DNA of 11,855 bases, taken from NCBI GenBank assembly GCA_021845645.1, contig JAJZVM010000125.1, positions 1-11,855 of the forward strand, written 5' to 3'. Position 1 is the stretch's first letter; each line of letters begins with the position of its first letter. The DNA is from Bacillota bacterium (lineage in GTDB: Bacteria > Bacillota_E > JAJZYS01 > JAJYTV01). This document shows positions 1 through 6,920 of the stretch, piece by piece. Both the position numbers and the translations under genes were made by a program. Under the pieces are notes generated by a model. It searched no databases. It was not told the DNA's origin and saw nothing but the letters and a program-made list of their open reading frames with translations.

Positions 1-101
1 GTCCTGTGCCAAAGCTATCCACTGTCCCCTCTCCCGCAAGGTGTCCTGTCAGCCTTTCGCGAACCCCCAACGCAATGCCTTGTGCCAAAGGGAAGAGAGC
101 A

Positions 102-2411
102 ATGTCGCACGAAGGCCCATCCCACGACATGCCCAGCGCCGGCACACCCTCACCCGCAGGCTCCACAGAAGGTCCCCACGCACGGCTCGAACGGCTGGGG
201 CGGCTGTACGCGACACTCTCGGCCTGTCTCGGGGCGGTGATCGCCGCGCAGACGCGGGAGGCTCTCCTGCAGGGCACGTGCGACGCCGCGGTCTCGGCGG
301 GCGGTTTCCGCTTCGCCTGGGTCGGCCTCGTGGAGACAGGGAGCGACCGCATCGTGCCGGCTGCGTTCGCCGGCGCGGAGCTGGGCTATCTCCGGGAGGT
401 CCCCCTCAGCCTCGACGAGACGGGCGGCCGCGGCCCAATGGACGTGTCGCTGCGCGAGGACCGGCAGACGCACGTCGCGGACTTCCTGCACGATCCCTGG
501 ACGGTGCCCTGGCAGCGCGCGGCCGCTGTGCGCGACTACCGCTCGGCCGTATTCTGCCCCCTGCACGAGGACGGGCGGGTCATCGGCGGCCTTTGCATCT
601 ACGCCGCCGAGGCGCACTTCTTCCAGGAGGGGGAACTGGCGCTCGTGGAAGAGGTCGCCCGCAGCCTCGACCTCGCCCTGGATCGGCTGCTGGCGCGCCA
701 GACGGGTCAGGTTGCGCGGGACTTGACGCGCCTGCTGCAGCTCGCTGTGCAGCAGGCGAACGACGCCGTGATGATCGGCCTGCTGCCCGGCCAGGGCGGA
801 GACGGCGAAGTGGTCTTCGTGAACCGCGCGTTCGAGGAGCTCACGGGCTTCACCCTCGACGACCTCAGATCGGGCATCGGCGGCGCCGCGCCTTCGTCGC
901 CCGCGGCGATCGAGCGCCTGCGCTCTTCGCTCAAGGCCCAGGGGCAAGGCGGCGAGGCGGAACTCCTGCGCAAGGACGGAAGCCGCTACACGGCGGCCTG
1001 GTCGATGCAGCCCCTGGTGGGACGGGACGGCCACCCGACGCACGTCGTGATCACGCAGCGGGACATCAGCGAGCAGAGGCGCCAGGCGGAGGCGATGCGC
1101 TTCCTCGCCCTGCACGATTCACTGACGGGCCTGCCGAACCGCATGCTGCTCCAGGACCGCCTGCAGCTCGCGCTCGCCCGCGCGCAGAGGGACCGCGAGC
1201 CTTTCGCCGTGGTCATGCTGGACCTCGACAACTTCAAGCTGGTGAACGACACGTACGGCCACGCCGACGGCGACCTCGTGCTGAAGCACCTCTCGTCGCG
1301 CCTGCGCTCCGCTTTGCGGCGCGGCGACACCTTGGCGCGCTTCGGCGGCGACGAGTTCGCGGCGGTCATCGGCCGCTGCCGCACGCCGCAAGACCTCGAG
1401 CAGGTGCTCGGTCGCCTGCAGGCCGCGACGAAGACCCCTTTCACCCTGCATGGCAGGGAGTACCCGCTCGAGCTCAGCCTGGGCGTCGCCGTCTACCCGG
1501 AGGACGGACGCGACGCCGAGACGCTCCTGCGCCGGGCCGACAGCGCCCTGTACGATGCCAAGACGTCAGGCGGCGGTCGCTGCCGCTACTTCGACGCCGC
1601 GCGCGAGGAGGCGCAGGCGGTGCGCGGCGAACTCCGGCGGGACCTCGCACGCGCCCTGCGCGAGGGACAGCTGCACCTGTATTACCAGCCGCAGGTCGAC
1701 CTCGTCGGACGCGAGGTTCGGGGGGTGGAGGCGCTCCTGCGCTGGGAGTTGCCGAGCGGCCACGTGCTGCTTCCGGACGAGTTCCTGCCGGCGGTGGACG
1801 AGTCTTCGCTCCTGCCGGAGCTCGGGCGCTGGGTACTCGAGGAGGCATTGCGCCAGGCGGAAGAGTGGCAGCGCAGAGGCATCTTCCTGCGGGTGGCGCT
1901 GAACGTCCACCCGAGCCACCTGCAGCTGTCCACGTTCTCGCCGGACGTCGAACAGGCCTTGGCACGCCACTTGGACCTCGAGCGCTCGTACATCGAGCTC
2001 GAGATCACGGAAGCATCGGGCCTGACGGATGAGCGGCTCTGGGCGCAGCGGCTGCGCGACTGCCGGGAACTCGGCCTGCGCATCGCCATCGACGACTTCG
2101 GCAAGGGCTACAGCTCGTTCAGCCGCCTGGTCGGGCTCGAGGCGGCCCTGGTCAAGATCGACCGCAGCTTCATCGCCTCCCTGCCCGGCGACCGGGCATC
2201 TGTCAGCCTCGTCCGCGGCATGGTGGCCATCGTGGGCGCCACGGGCAGCGAGGTTCTGGCGGAAGGCGTCGAGACACCCGAGCAGGCGGATCTGCTCGTG
2301 GAGATGGGCTGCCGCCTCGCGCAGGGAAACCTTGTCAGCCACCCGATGCCTGCGGCGCAGCTTCCGGCCTGGCTCGCCGCCTGGCCGCAGGTGGCGGCTC
2401 AGGCCACCTAG
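102..2411 (+). CDS. GAF-PAS-GGDEF-EAL cyclic-di-GMP synthase/phosphodiesterase
   Basis: Cytoplasmic hybrid enzyme predicted both to make c-di-GMP from two GTP and to hydrolyse it to pGpG. Domain order in the 769-residue product: GAF about 29-199, PAS about 208-325 (ending in the usual DISEQRR linker), GGDEF about 335-500, EAL about 517-763. The cyclase motif GGDEF is intact at 415-419, with an RxxD inhibitory site (RRGD, 406-409) at the canonical five-residue spacing. EAL residues are present: E543-A-L, N601, E634-I-T-E, D664-D665-F-G, K685, E721 (AEGVET) and Q741. There are no membrane segments, so the signal is probably cytosolic and sensed by GAF/PAS. I chose ATG 102 because GGAAGAGAG lies just upstream. 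The frame stays open to a GTG at 6, but that extension is low-complexity and lacks a ribosome site. It lies 53 bp upstream of two further c-di-GMP genes. Which activity dominates cannot be read from sequence. Confidence 0.93.
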   Translation: MSHEGPSHDMPSAGTPSPAGSTEGPHARLERLGRLYATLSACLGAVIAAQTREALLQGTCDAAVSAGGFRFAWVGLVETGSDRIVPAAFAGAELGYLREVPLSLDETGGRGPMDVSLREDRQTHVADFLHDPWTVPWQRAAAVRDYRSAVFCPLHEDGRVIGGLCIYAAEAHFFQEGELALVEEVARSLDLALDRLLARQTGQVARDLTRLLQLAVQQANDAVMIGLLPGQGGDGEVVFVNRAFEELTGFTLDDLRSGIGGAAPSSPAAIERLRSSLKAQGQGGEAELLRKDGSRYTAAWSMQPLVGRDGHPTHVVITQRDISEQRRQAEAMRFLALHDSLTGLPNRMLLQDRLQLALARAQRDREPFAVVMLDLDNFKLVNDTYGHADGDLVLKHLSSRLRSALRRGDTLARFGGDEFAAVIGRCRTPQDLEQVLGRLQAATKTPFTLHGREYPLELSLGVAVYPEDGRDAETLLRRADSALYDAKTSGGGRCRYFDAAREEAQAVRGELRRDLARALREGQLHLYYQPQVDLVGREVRGVEALLRWELPSGHVLLPDEFLPAVDESSLLPELGRWVLEEALRQAEEWQRRGIFLRVALNVHPSHLQLSTFSPDVEQALARHLDLERSYIELEITEASGLTDERLWAQRLRDCRELGLRIAIDDFGKGYSSFSRLVGLEAALVKIDRSFIASLPGDRASVSLVRGMVAIVGATGSEVLAEGVETPEQADLLVEMGCRLAQGNLVSHPMPAAQLPAWLAAWPQVAAQAT

Positions 2412-2464
2412 GAGAACATTACTGGGCAATCCCCTACTTCAATAGAGTAAAGTGTTGGCTTGGG

Positions 2465-3190
2465 GTGATCTTCCTGACGTCGTCCTCTTCGCGCGTGCAG
2501 GTGCGTGCAGCCGTCCAGAGCCGCCGGCTGGGACATGTCTTCGCACCGGTCTGGCGTACGGCCAGCGGAGCCCTCTTCGGCTTTCGCGCCATCATGCGGT
2601 TTCCGGACGGCACGGGGCCCAGCGCCGCGGCCGCGGCGGCCCGGGAGGCGGGCGACTTGGCGGCGCTCGGCGAACTCTCGCTGCTGTCCGCCATGCGCGT
2701 GAGCTGGAGCTTGTCCGGCGGCCTGATCGTGGACGTTTGGCCGACGGAGGACTTCCTGTGCCGGGTACCCCAGGCCACCGCGTTGCGCAAGACGACGGAC
2801 GTACTGGCGGAGCTTGCGATCACTGCCGAAGTCTCGGCTGGAGCCCTGCGTCACACCGCCACGCACCTGCGCGAGCAAGGCTTCGCGCTCGCACTGGCAG
2901 GGGAGGACACGGCCGCCCTCTGCGACGCGGCGGAAACGTTGCGGCCCGAGGTTTTGCGGCTGCAGGCGCCGCTCCGGGAGGGACCGGAAGCGACTGCCCT
3001 CCTCTCCGCCGCTCGCAAGCTCGGTGCTCTCGTCCTTGGGGACGGCGTCGACCGCCCAGGCCAAGTGGCGGAGCTAAGGCTCCTCGGCTGCGACCTCGTC
3101 GAGGGGCCGCACCTGGGCCGACCGGCCCCTGCAGGCGTCTGGACGCCGGCGCGCGTCAGCCTCAGCTGGCCGCGGGAGGCATCGCTATGA
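2465..3190 (+). CDS. degenerate (catalytically dead) EAL-domain protein
   Basis: 241 residues, the length of one EAL domain, with the EAL scaffold recognisable but its active site gone. Line-up with a canonical EAL: the FEALxR stretch reads GFRAIMRF (39-46; E to R41); VNxxP reads VDVWP (N to D90); LALDDFG reads LALAGED (142-148); LKIDRSF reads LRLQAPL (164-170); AEGVET reads GDGVDR (192-197); and CDxxQGxxxGRP reads CDLVEGPHLGRP (209-220, Q to E213). It should therefore not hydrolyse c-di-GMP. It could bind it weakly or act as a protein-protein adaptor, as other degenerate EAL proteins do. It has no signal peptide or membrane segment. The GTG start at 2465 has no good ribosome site, so a nearby downstream GTG is possible. 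Its stop overlaps the start of the membrane cyclase gene, so the two products are probably made together. The family call rests on motif spacing, not on an alignment search. Confidence 0.8.
   Translation: MIFLTSSSSRVQVRAAVQSRRLGHVFAPVWRTASGALFGFRAIMRFPDGTGPSAAAAAAREAGDLAALGELSLLSAMRVSWSLSGGLIVDVWPTEDFLCRVPQATALRKTTDVLAELAITAEVSAGALRHTATHLREQGFALALAGEDTAALCDAAETLRPEVLRLQAPLREGPEATALLSAARKLGALVLGDGVDRPGQVAELRLLGCDLVEGPHLGRPAPAGVWTPARVSLSWPREASL
3171..3190 (+). promoter_or_regulatory. ribosome site and ATGA overlap coupling two genes
   Basis: GGGAGG lies seven bases before the ATG at 3187, inside the last codons of the degenerate EAL gene. The start codon shares three bases with the stop at 3188-3190 (ATGA). 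This fixes the cyclase start and implies coupled, near-equimolar translation of the two proteins. Confidence 0.85.
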
Positions 3191-4203
3191 GGAATTTTGC
3201 GTGGCGGGCGCGGAAAACGCGCTTCCCGGGCCGCAACGAGTGGCGCTGGCACCTCCAGCTCCAGGCGGAGCGGCTGGCGTCACCGCTGCGCTTGGCCTCG
3301 ATCCTGGCGTTCGTTGCGCTTTGGGCCCTGGTGGCGCACCGGGTGCCGCAAGGGCCACAGCCTGTGGTCCCATGGCTTCTCTCTCTGCTCGTCGTCTACG
3401 CTCTGCTCGATTTCGTCATCCTGCACCTGAGGCCCAGGCTCGTCGCCCAATTCCCCCTGGGCTCGGTCCTCCTCGACTACCTCTTCGCCTTTGCGCTCAC
3501 CTGGGAGACGGGCGGCGGCAGAAGCCCTATCCTGCCGATCCTCTTCCTCGGAGTGGCGAGCGCAAGCCTCCGCCTCGAGACGCTGTCCGCTGCCATCTTT
3601 ACCGTCCTCTACGCCTTGGGCGCAGGTCTCATGGCGTCCGGCGAGCCCTTTTTCGCCGCGTCGCTCCTGCTGCTGGGCATAAGCCTGACCGCTTGGGGCG
3701 CCCACATCCACGACGACCGCGTCGAGCATCTGCGCGATCCCCTGACTGGCGCCTTCACGCGTGCCTACGCTCTCTTCCACCTCGAGCGCATGCTGGAGCA
3801 GGGCAAGATGTTCTCGGTTGGCCTCATCGACCTCGACCACTTCAAGGCGGTCAACGACAAGGTGGGACACCTGGCGGGAGACGCCGTGCTCCAGCAGTAT
3901 GTGCACAGGGTCCAGTCCGGGCTGAGGGCGGGCGACCTGCTCGGCCGCTACGGCGGCGACGAGCTGCTGGTGGTCTTTGAAGGTGTCGGGATCGACGAGG
4001 CGTTGCAGATCGCCGAGCGCCTGAGATCCCTCGTGGCGGAGCAGCCGATGCGCGTGCCGGATTCCCAGGAGCAGGTCGCGGTTACCGTCTCGATCGGCGT
4101 GATCGAGTCGCACCAGGGCATGCGCACGCACGAACTGCTGAAACGGGTCGATCAAGGGCTTTACCAGTCCAAGCGCATGCGCAACGAAGTCTCGGCCTGC
4201 TGA
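3187..4203 (+). CDS. membrane-bound GGDEF diguanylate cyclase
   Basis: 338-residue protein predicted to make c-di-GMP at the inner face of the membrane. A basic N-terminus (1-33) is followed by five or six hydrophobic segments at about 36-52, 61-80, 92-107, 113-129, 132-150 and 154-172. A GGDEF domain follows from about 182 (DPLTGAFTR) to the C-terminus. The signature is GGDEL (256-260), a tolerated variant of GGDEF. The Mg/GTP-binding DLDHFK (215-220) is present. An RxxD inhibitory site (RAGD, 247-250) sits five residues before the signature, so product inhibition is expected. The membrane part has short loops and no obvious extracellular sensor domain. ATG 3187 has GGGAGG seven bases upstream and overlaps the preceding TGA as ATGA, a strong sign of translational coupling to the degenerate EAL gene. 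The same frame is open back to 2452, but that stretch lies over the EAL gene and is not coding. Confidence 0.92.
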   Translation: MRNFAWRARKTRFPGRNEWRWHLQLQAERLASPLRLASILAFVALWALVAHRVPQGPQPVVPWLLSLLVVYALLDFVILHLRPRLVAQFPLGSVLLDYLFAFALTWETGGGRSPILPILFLGVASASLRLETLSAAIFTVLYALGAGLMASGEPFFAASLLLLGISLTAWGAHIHDDRVEHLRDPLTGAFTRAYALFHLERMLEQGKMFSVGLIDLDHFKAVNDKVGHLAGDAVLQQYVHRVQSGLRAGDLLGRYGGDELLVVFEGVGIDEALQIAERLRSLVAEQPMRVPDSQEQVAVTVSIGVIESHQGMRTHELLKRVDQGLYQSKRMRNEVSAC

Positions 4204-4488
4204 TCAGCTTGCGGGCGGCCCGGACCGCGCAAGGCGCTGCAGTACCTCCCTGGCGCCGTCGACGAGGCTGTCCCGCAGGTCAAGACGGCTCCCCGCGAAG
4301 CCAAGCGAGAGCACGCCCCGCACGTAGGCTCCCGGACCGCCCATGCGTCGCACGAGATCCCGCAGGACCTCGTCCGGCAAGAATGCGCTCGTGACCGTGA
4401 GCATCGCCGCCATGCCGCACAGCTGGCTGCGCGCCTCGGCGGCGGAAGGTCCCTCGGCGATCCGACCTTGCGGCAGTCGATATCTCAT
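4204..4488 (-). CDS. small hypothetical protein divergent from XRE regulator
   Basis: 94-residue protein that I do not recognise. It has no signal peptide or clear membrane segment. The centre is mildly hydrophobic and Met/Leu-rich (about 25-38), followed by an amphipathic stretch (PDEVLRDLVRRMGG) and a helical, Arg/Leu-rich C-terminus. The codons are strongly GC-ending like the neighbours, which argues that it is real and that ORFs on the other strand are shadows. ATG 4488 has GGAGAGGG twelve bases upstream, rather far. ATG 4515 would add nine residues but has no ribosome site. Its TGA abuts the cyclase TGA directly (TGATCA), leaving no room for a terminator. It is transcribed away from the XRE gene across about 100 bp, so the regulator may control it. 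Function unknown. Confidence 0.6.
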   Translation of the reverse strand: MRYRLPQGRIAEGPSAAEARSQLCGMAAMLTVTSAFLPDEVLRDLVRRMGGPGAYVRGVLSLGFAGSRLDLRDSLVDGAREVLQRLARSGPPAS

Positions 4489-4510
4489 GTCTTGTATGCG
4501 CCCTCTCCAT

Positions 4511-4535
4511 GTCATGCAGACATCTGTTCCATGAC
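4511..4535. promoter_or_regulatory. possible operator dyad between divergent genes
   Basis: GTCATG (4511-4516) and CATGAC (4530-4535) form an inverted repeat with 13 bases between. A smaller dyad CAGA-CA-TCTG (4517-4526) lies inside it but is not concentric. The position, between the small ORF and the XRE regulator, suits an autoregulatory operator. The arms are short and could arise by chance. Confidence 0.3.
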
Positions 4536-4594
4536 CTGCGCGTCCTTCCTGCAGGCCTACCAGTCAGAAATGATGGTGGCAGGGAGGACGAGAC

Positions 4595-4966
4595 GTGCAA
4601 GAGAGGCGCCGACAGCTGGGGGGCCGCATCCGGCAGCTCCGGCTGGAACGCCATTTCACACAGTCCAGGCTAGCCGAGCTGGCGGAAACGGACCAGGCGC
4701 ACCTGGCCCGCGTCGAGCGGGGCGAGCGCTGGCCGAGCGTGCCGCTTCTCTTCCGTCTGGCCGATGCGCTCGAGACGGACGTGGCCGTTCTTTTCCGCAG
4801 CGATGGCGCGACGGCCGAATCGTTGCGCGACGATGTCTGGCTGGTTATGCGCGACGCGAATTCGGACCAGCAGGTTGTCGTGCGCGAAATGCTGCGCCTC
4901 CTGCGCAGTTCCTGGCGCCTGCAGGGAGGCGCACAGCAGGGCGAGCCTCCCAAGGACCCGACGTAG
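4595..4966 (+). CDS. XRE-family helix-turn-helix transcriptional regulator
   Basis: 123-residue cytoplasmic DNA-binding protein. An XRE/Cro-C1-type HTH fills about residues 7-66. It has the usual marks: GGRIRQLRLERHFTQ, then LAELAETDQAHLARVERGER (the recognition-helix region), then P48-S-V and a closing LLFRLADALETDVAVLF. The remaining 57 residues are mostly helical (LRDDVWLVMRD, then VVVREMLRLLRS), likely for dimerisation, with a polar tail. There is no peptidase, cupin or sugar-binding domain, so the effector, if any, is unclear. GTG 4595 has GGGAGG seven bases upstream, which decides the start. It is divergent from an unknown small gene and convergent with the DUF2079 gene. The target is not known; by layout the divergent gene and its own promoter are the first candidates. 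Confidence 0.88.
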   Translation: MQERRRQLGGRIRQLRLERHFTQSRLAELAETDQAHLARVERGERWPSVPLLFRLADALETDVAVLFRSDGATAESLRDDVWLVMRDANSDQQVVVREMLRLLRSSWRLQGGAQQGEPPKDPT

Positions 4967-4985
4967 CTGCGACGCCCACCCGGGC

Positions 4986-5015
4986 CCGCCCAACGGCAGG
5001 GCGCTGGGCGGCTTT
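4986..5015 (+). terminator. weak terminator-like stem-loop after XRE gene
   Basis: CCGCCCA (4986-4992) pairs with TGGGCGG (5005-5011) around a 12-base loop, followed by CTTT only. It lies in the 85-bp gap between convergent genes. Without a real T-run it may act weakly or need Rho. Confidence 0.35.
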
Positions 5016-5051
5016 GCGGCTGGCGGCTGGTGGGAAGACCGGAGAATGAAG

Positions 5052-6920
5052 TCAGTTGACCCGCAGGTGTTCGAGCACGACGTGAACGATGACGGCATGC
5101 GATAGGGCCGTGTCCATCTCGTGCAGGAAGACGGCATTCCGCTTTCCCGGTTGCGCATAGAGGCCAACTGGCCGCGTGGCGGTCCCGGTCAGGTATTCGA
5201 CCTGTCCGCAGGTTTCGTCGGAGCCGTCGAGCGAGCAGAGGTAGAACTCGCCCCTCCCCCGCAGGCGGAGGTCGGCCTGCCACCATCCCTCGGCGAGGCG
5301 TGGCAGGCGCACTTCGTAGACGCTCCAGCCGGAACGCTCAGCCTTGTGCTCCGCATGAACGCCTACAGGCAGCGGCATCCCCTCGACGACGTGAGGTCGC
5401 CTGTAGATCCCTGTCCTCTCGAGCAGCGTCGTGCCGGCGGCACGTCGCACCAGCCGATAGCCTGCCGAACGGGCGAGCTTGAGATAGGGCGCCAGGCTCC
5501 CGGTGGCCGCATTGGCATAGGGGGGCTGCGACAGCTCGATGTAGCGCGTGCCCAGTTCGCGCACGAACGAGGGCATGAGACTTCCCTGCACAAACGAGGG
5601 AATGACCGTGGTACGGGCATTGCCCACGTAGACGTAGTCCGCGGCGGTCGTCAGGAGGCTCTGATGACCGACGATCGCGCGATCCGTCGCCAGCGCCCGT
5701 AGTCTGGGACTCCCGACCTGCTGCGCGCTGTAAGCCACCGTGAGCACTTGATTGGCATAGAAGAGGAGCCCCAGGATCCAAAGACAGGCGATCAGCGGAG
5801 CTACCAGCACCGGCCTGATCGAGAACTGGTGCCGCGCCCGTCGCGCGACCAGAAGCCCCTCCACCGTTGCGGGGTAAAGGACAGCCAGGTAGGCGGACGG
5901 GTACTGGAAGATGCCGCTGAACATGTTGATGTCGAGAGAGAGCCACCCGACCGAGATTGCAAGAGCAAGCGCGGGCCAGAGCTTTGGGCGCAGGATGGGC
6001 AGGAACAGGAGCGGCAACACGAGCTGCATGAGATCGATCCACTTCGCGGGCCAAAACAGTGAGAGGAGAACGGCCACCATCTTGTCGGCCATGCCGGTTG
6101 CGTTGCCGAAGAGGCTGCGCTGCATAAAGGCGACGTGCCCCGGTGAGAGCAGCGGCAGAAGCCAGACCACCTCGATCGTGGAGACTGCAAGTCCCGCAAG
6201 CCCCAGCACCAGCGTTACCTTCTGAGCACGTCCGAACTCCGTCGAAAGCCCGATGTAGAAGGCGCTGACGGCAGCCACGATGAACCCGGCCGCTTCGCGC
6301 ACAGCCAACGTCAGGACGGCGAAGAGAATCGCCCACGCAAGCCGCCCGCGCAGCAGGTTGAGCAGCATCGCGAGTCCGAACAGGCCCGCGAAGATGTCCC
6401 AGTGGAAGCCTCCGACGGCATCGCTTGCCGGAGGGTACAGCACGATAAGAACAGCGGCCGCCCAGAACCAGGCGCCGTCGAGATGGCGCTCGACGGCGTA
6501 CCTCAGGGCCAGGGCGACGACGCCGGCAAATGCGGCCGCCTGGGCAAGGATGAGCAACCACGGCGAAGGCCAGATGCGAAAGAGCAGGGCAAGCGGGTAC
6601 ATATAGGTCTCGAGGTCGTCGGAGAGGTACGGATGTCCCGGAATCGCGCCCACGACAGGGTTCAGGTGGCCCAAGGCGATCAGATGCGCGGCCTGCCAGT
6701 AGAAGCCGAAGTCGAACGCACCCAGTCCCCCGCCGGCAAAGGTCACGGCGGCCGCCAGAAACGCGCCCAACCCAGCCATGATGGACACCATCGCGATCGA
6801 TTCGCTCCGTCGAGCCTGGGTCGCTGCGTGGCACAAGCCACCGGGTGCCGGCAAGTTGACGATCACCTCGCGCTGGGTCGTACCGGTCACGGGGGTGCCG
6901 CTCCAATCATCTTCCATCAT
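5052..6920 (-). CDS. DUF2079 polytopic membrane protein with C-terminal soluble domain
   Basis: About 622 residues. The membrane part resembles DUF2079 proteins, whose biochemical role is undefined and which are often compared to GT-C glycosyltransferases. Features seen: first membrane helix about 44-62; a loop with DFGFYWQAAHL (70-80) and DDLETYMYP (101-109); helices at about 121-139, 151-163, 176-192, 196-226, 235-258, 281-290, 299-310, 316-330, 341-357 and 370-390. G170-G-F-H-W and R208-E lie in helix-adjacent positions typical of the family. Residues about 400-622 are soluble. The last 115 look beta-rich, with a Cys pair (562, 571) that could form a disulphide if outside the cell. The start is uncertain: ATG 6920 is used here. 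ATG 6791 begins right at the first helix and has GGAG further upstream. GTG 7022 opens a low-complexity extension with no ribosome site. It appears monocistronic. Confidence 0.82.
   Translation of the reverse strand: MMEDDWSGTPVTGTTQREVIVNLPAPGGLCHAATQARRSESIAMVSIMAGLGAFLAAAVTFAGGGLGAFDFGFYWQAAHLIALGHLNPVVGAIPGHPYLSDDLETYMYPLALLFRIWPSPWLLILAQAAAFAGVVALALRYAVERHLDGAWFWAAAVLIVLYPPASDAVGGFHWDIFAGLFGLAMLLNLLRGRLAWAILFAVLTLAVREAAGFIVAAVSAFYIGLSTEFGRAQKVTLVLGLAGLAVSTIEVVWLLPLLSPGHVAFMQRSLFGNATGMADKMVAVLLSLFWPAKWIDLMQLVLPLLFLPILRPKLWPALALAISVGWLSLDINMFSGIFQYPSAYLAVLYPATVEGLLVARRARHQFSIRPVLVAPLIACLWILGLLFYANQVLTVAYSAQQVGSPRLRALATDRAIVGHQSLLTTAADYVYVGNARTTVIPSFVQGSLMPSFVRELGTRYIELSQPPYANAATGSLAPYLKLARSAGYRLVRRAAGTTLLERTGIYRRPHVVEGMPLPVGVHAEHKAERSGWSVYEVRLPRLAEGWWQADLRLRGRGEFYLCSLDGSDETCGQVEYLTGTATRPVGLYAQPGKRNAVFLHEMDTALSHAVIVHVVLEHLRVN

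Noticed and set aside
41..2032. 663-residue open frame overlapping the GAF-PAS-GGDEF-EAL gene
   Set aside because: Arg/Pro/Ala-rich out-of-frame shadow of a GC-rich gene with clear domains in the other frame.
2412..2464. c-di-GMP riboswitch before the pseudo-EAL gene
   Set aside because: Only 53 bp, and none of the conserved c-di-GMP-I or -II riboswitch blocks are visible.
2452..3186. N-terminal extension of the membrane GGDEF frame
   Set aside because: Low-complexity Arg/Gly/Ala sequence lying over the EAL gene. A strong ribosome site and the ATGA overlap place the real start at 3187.
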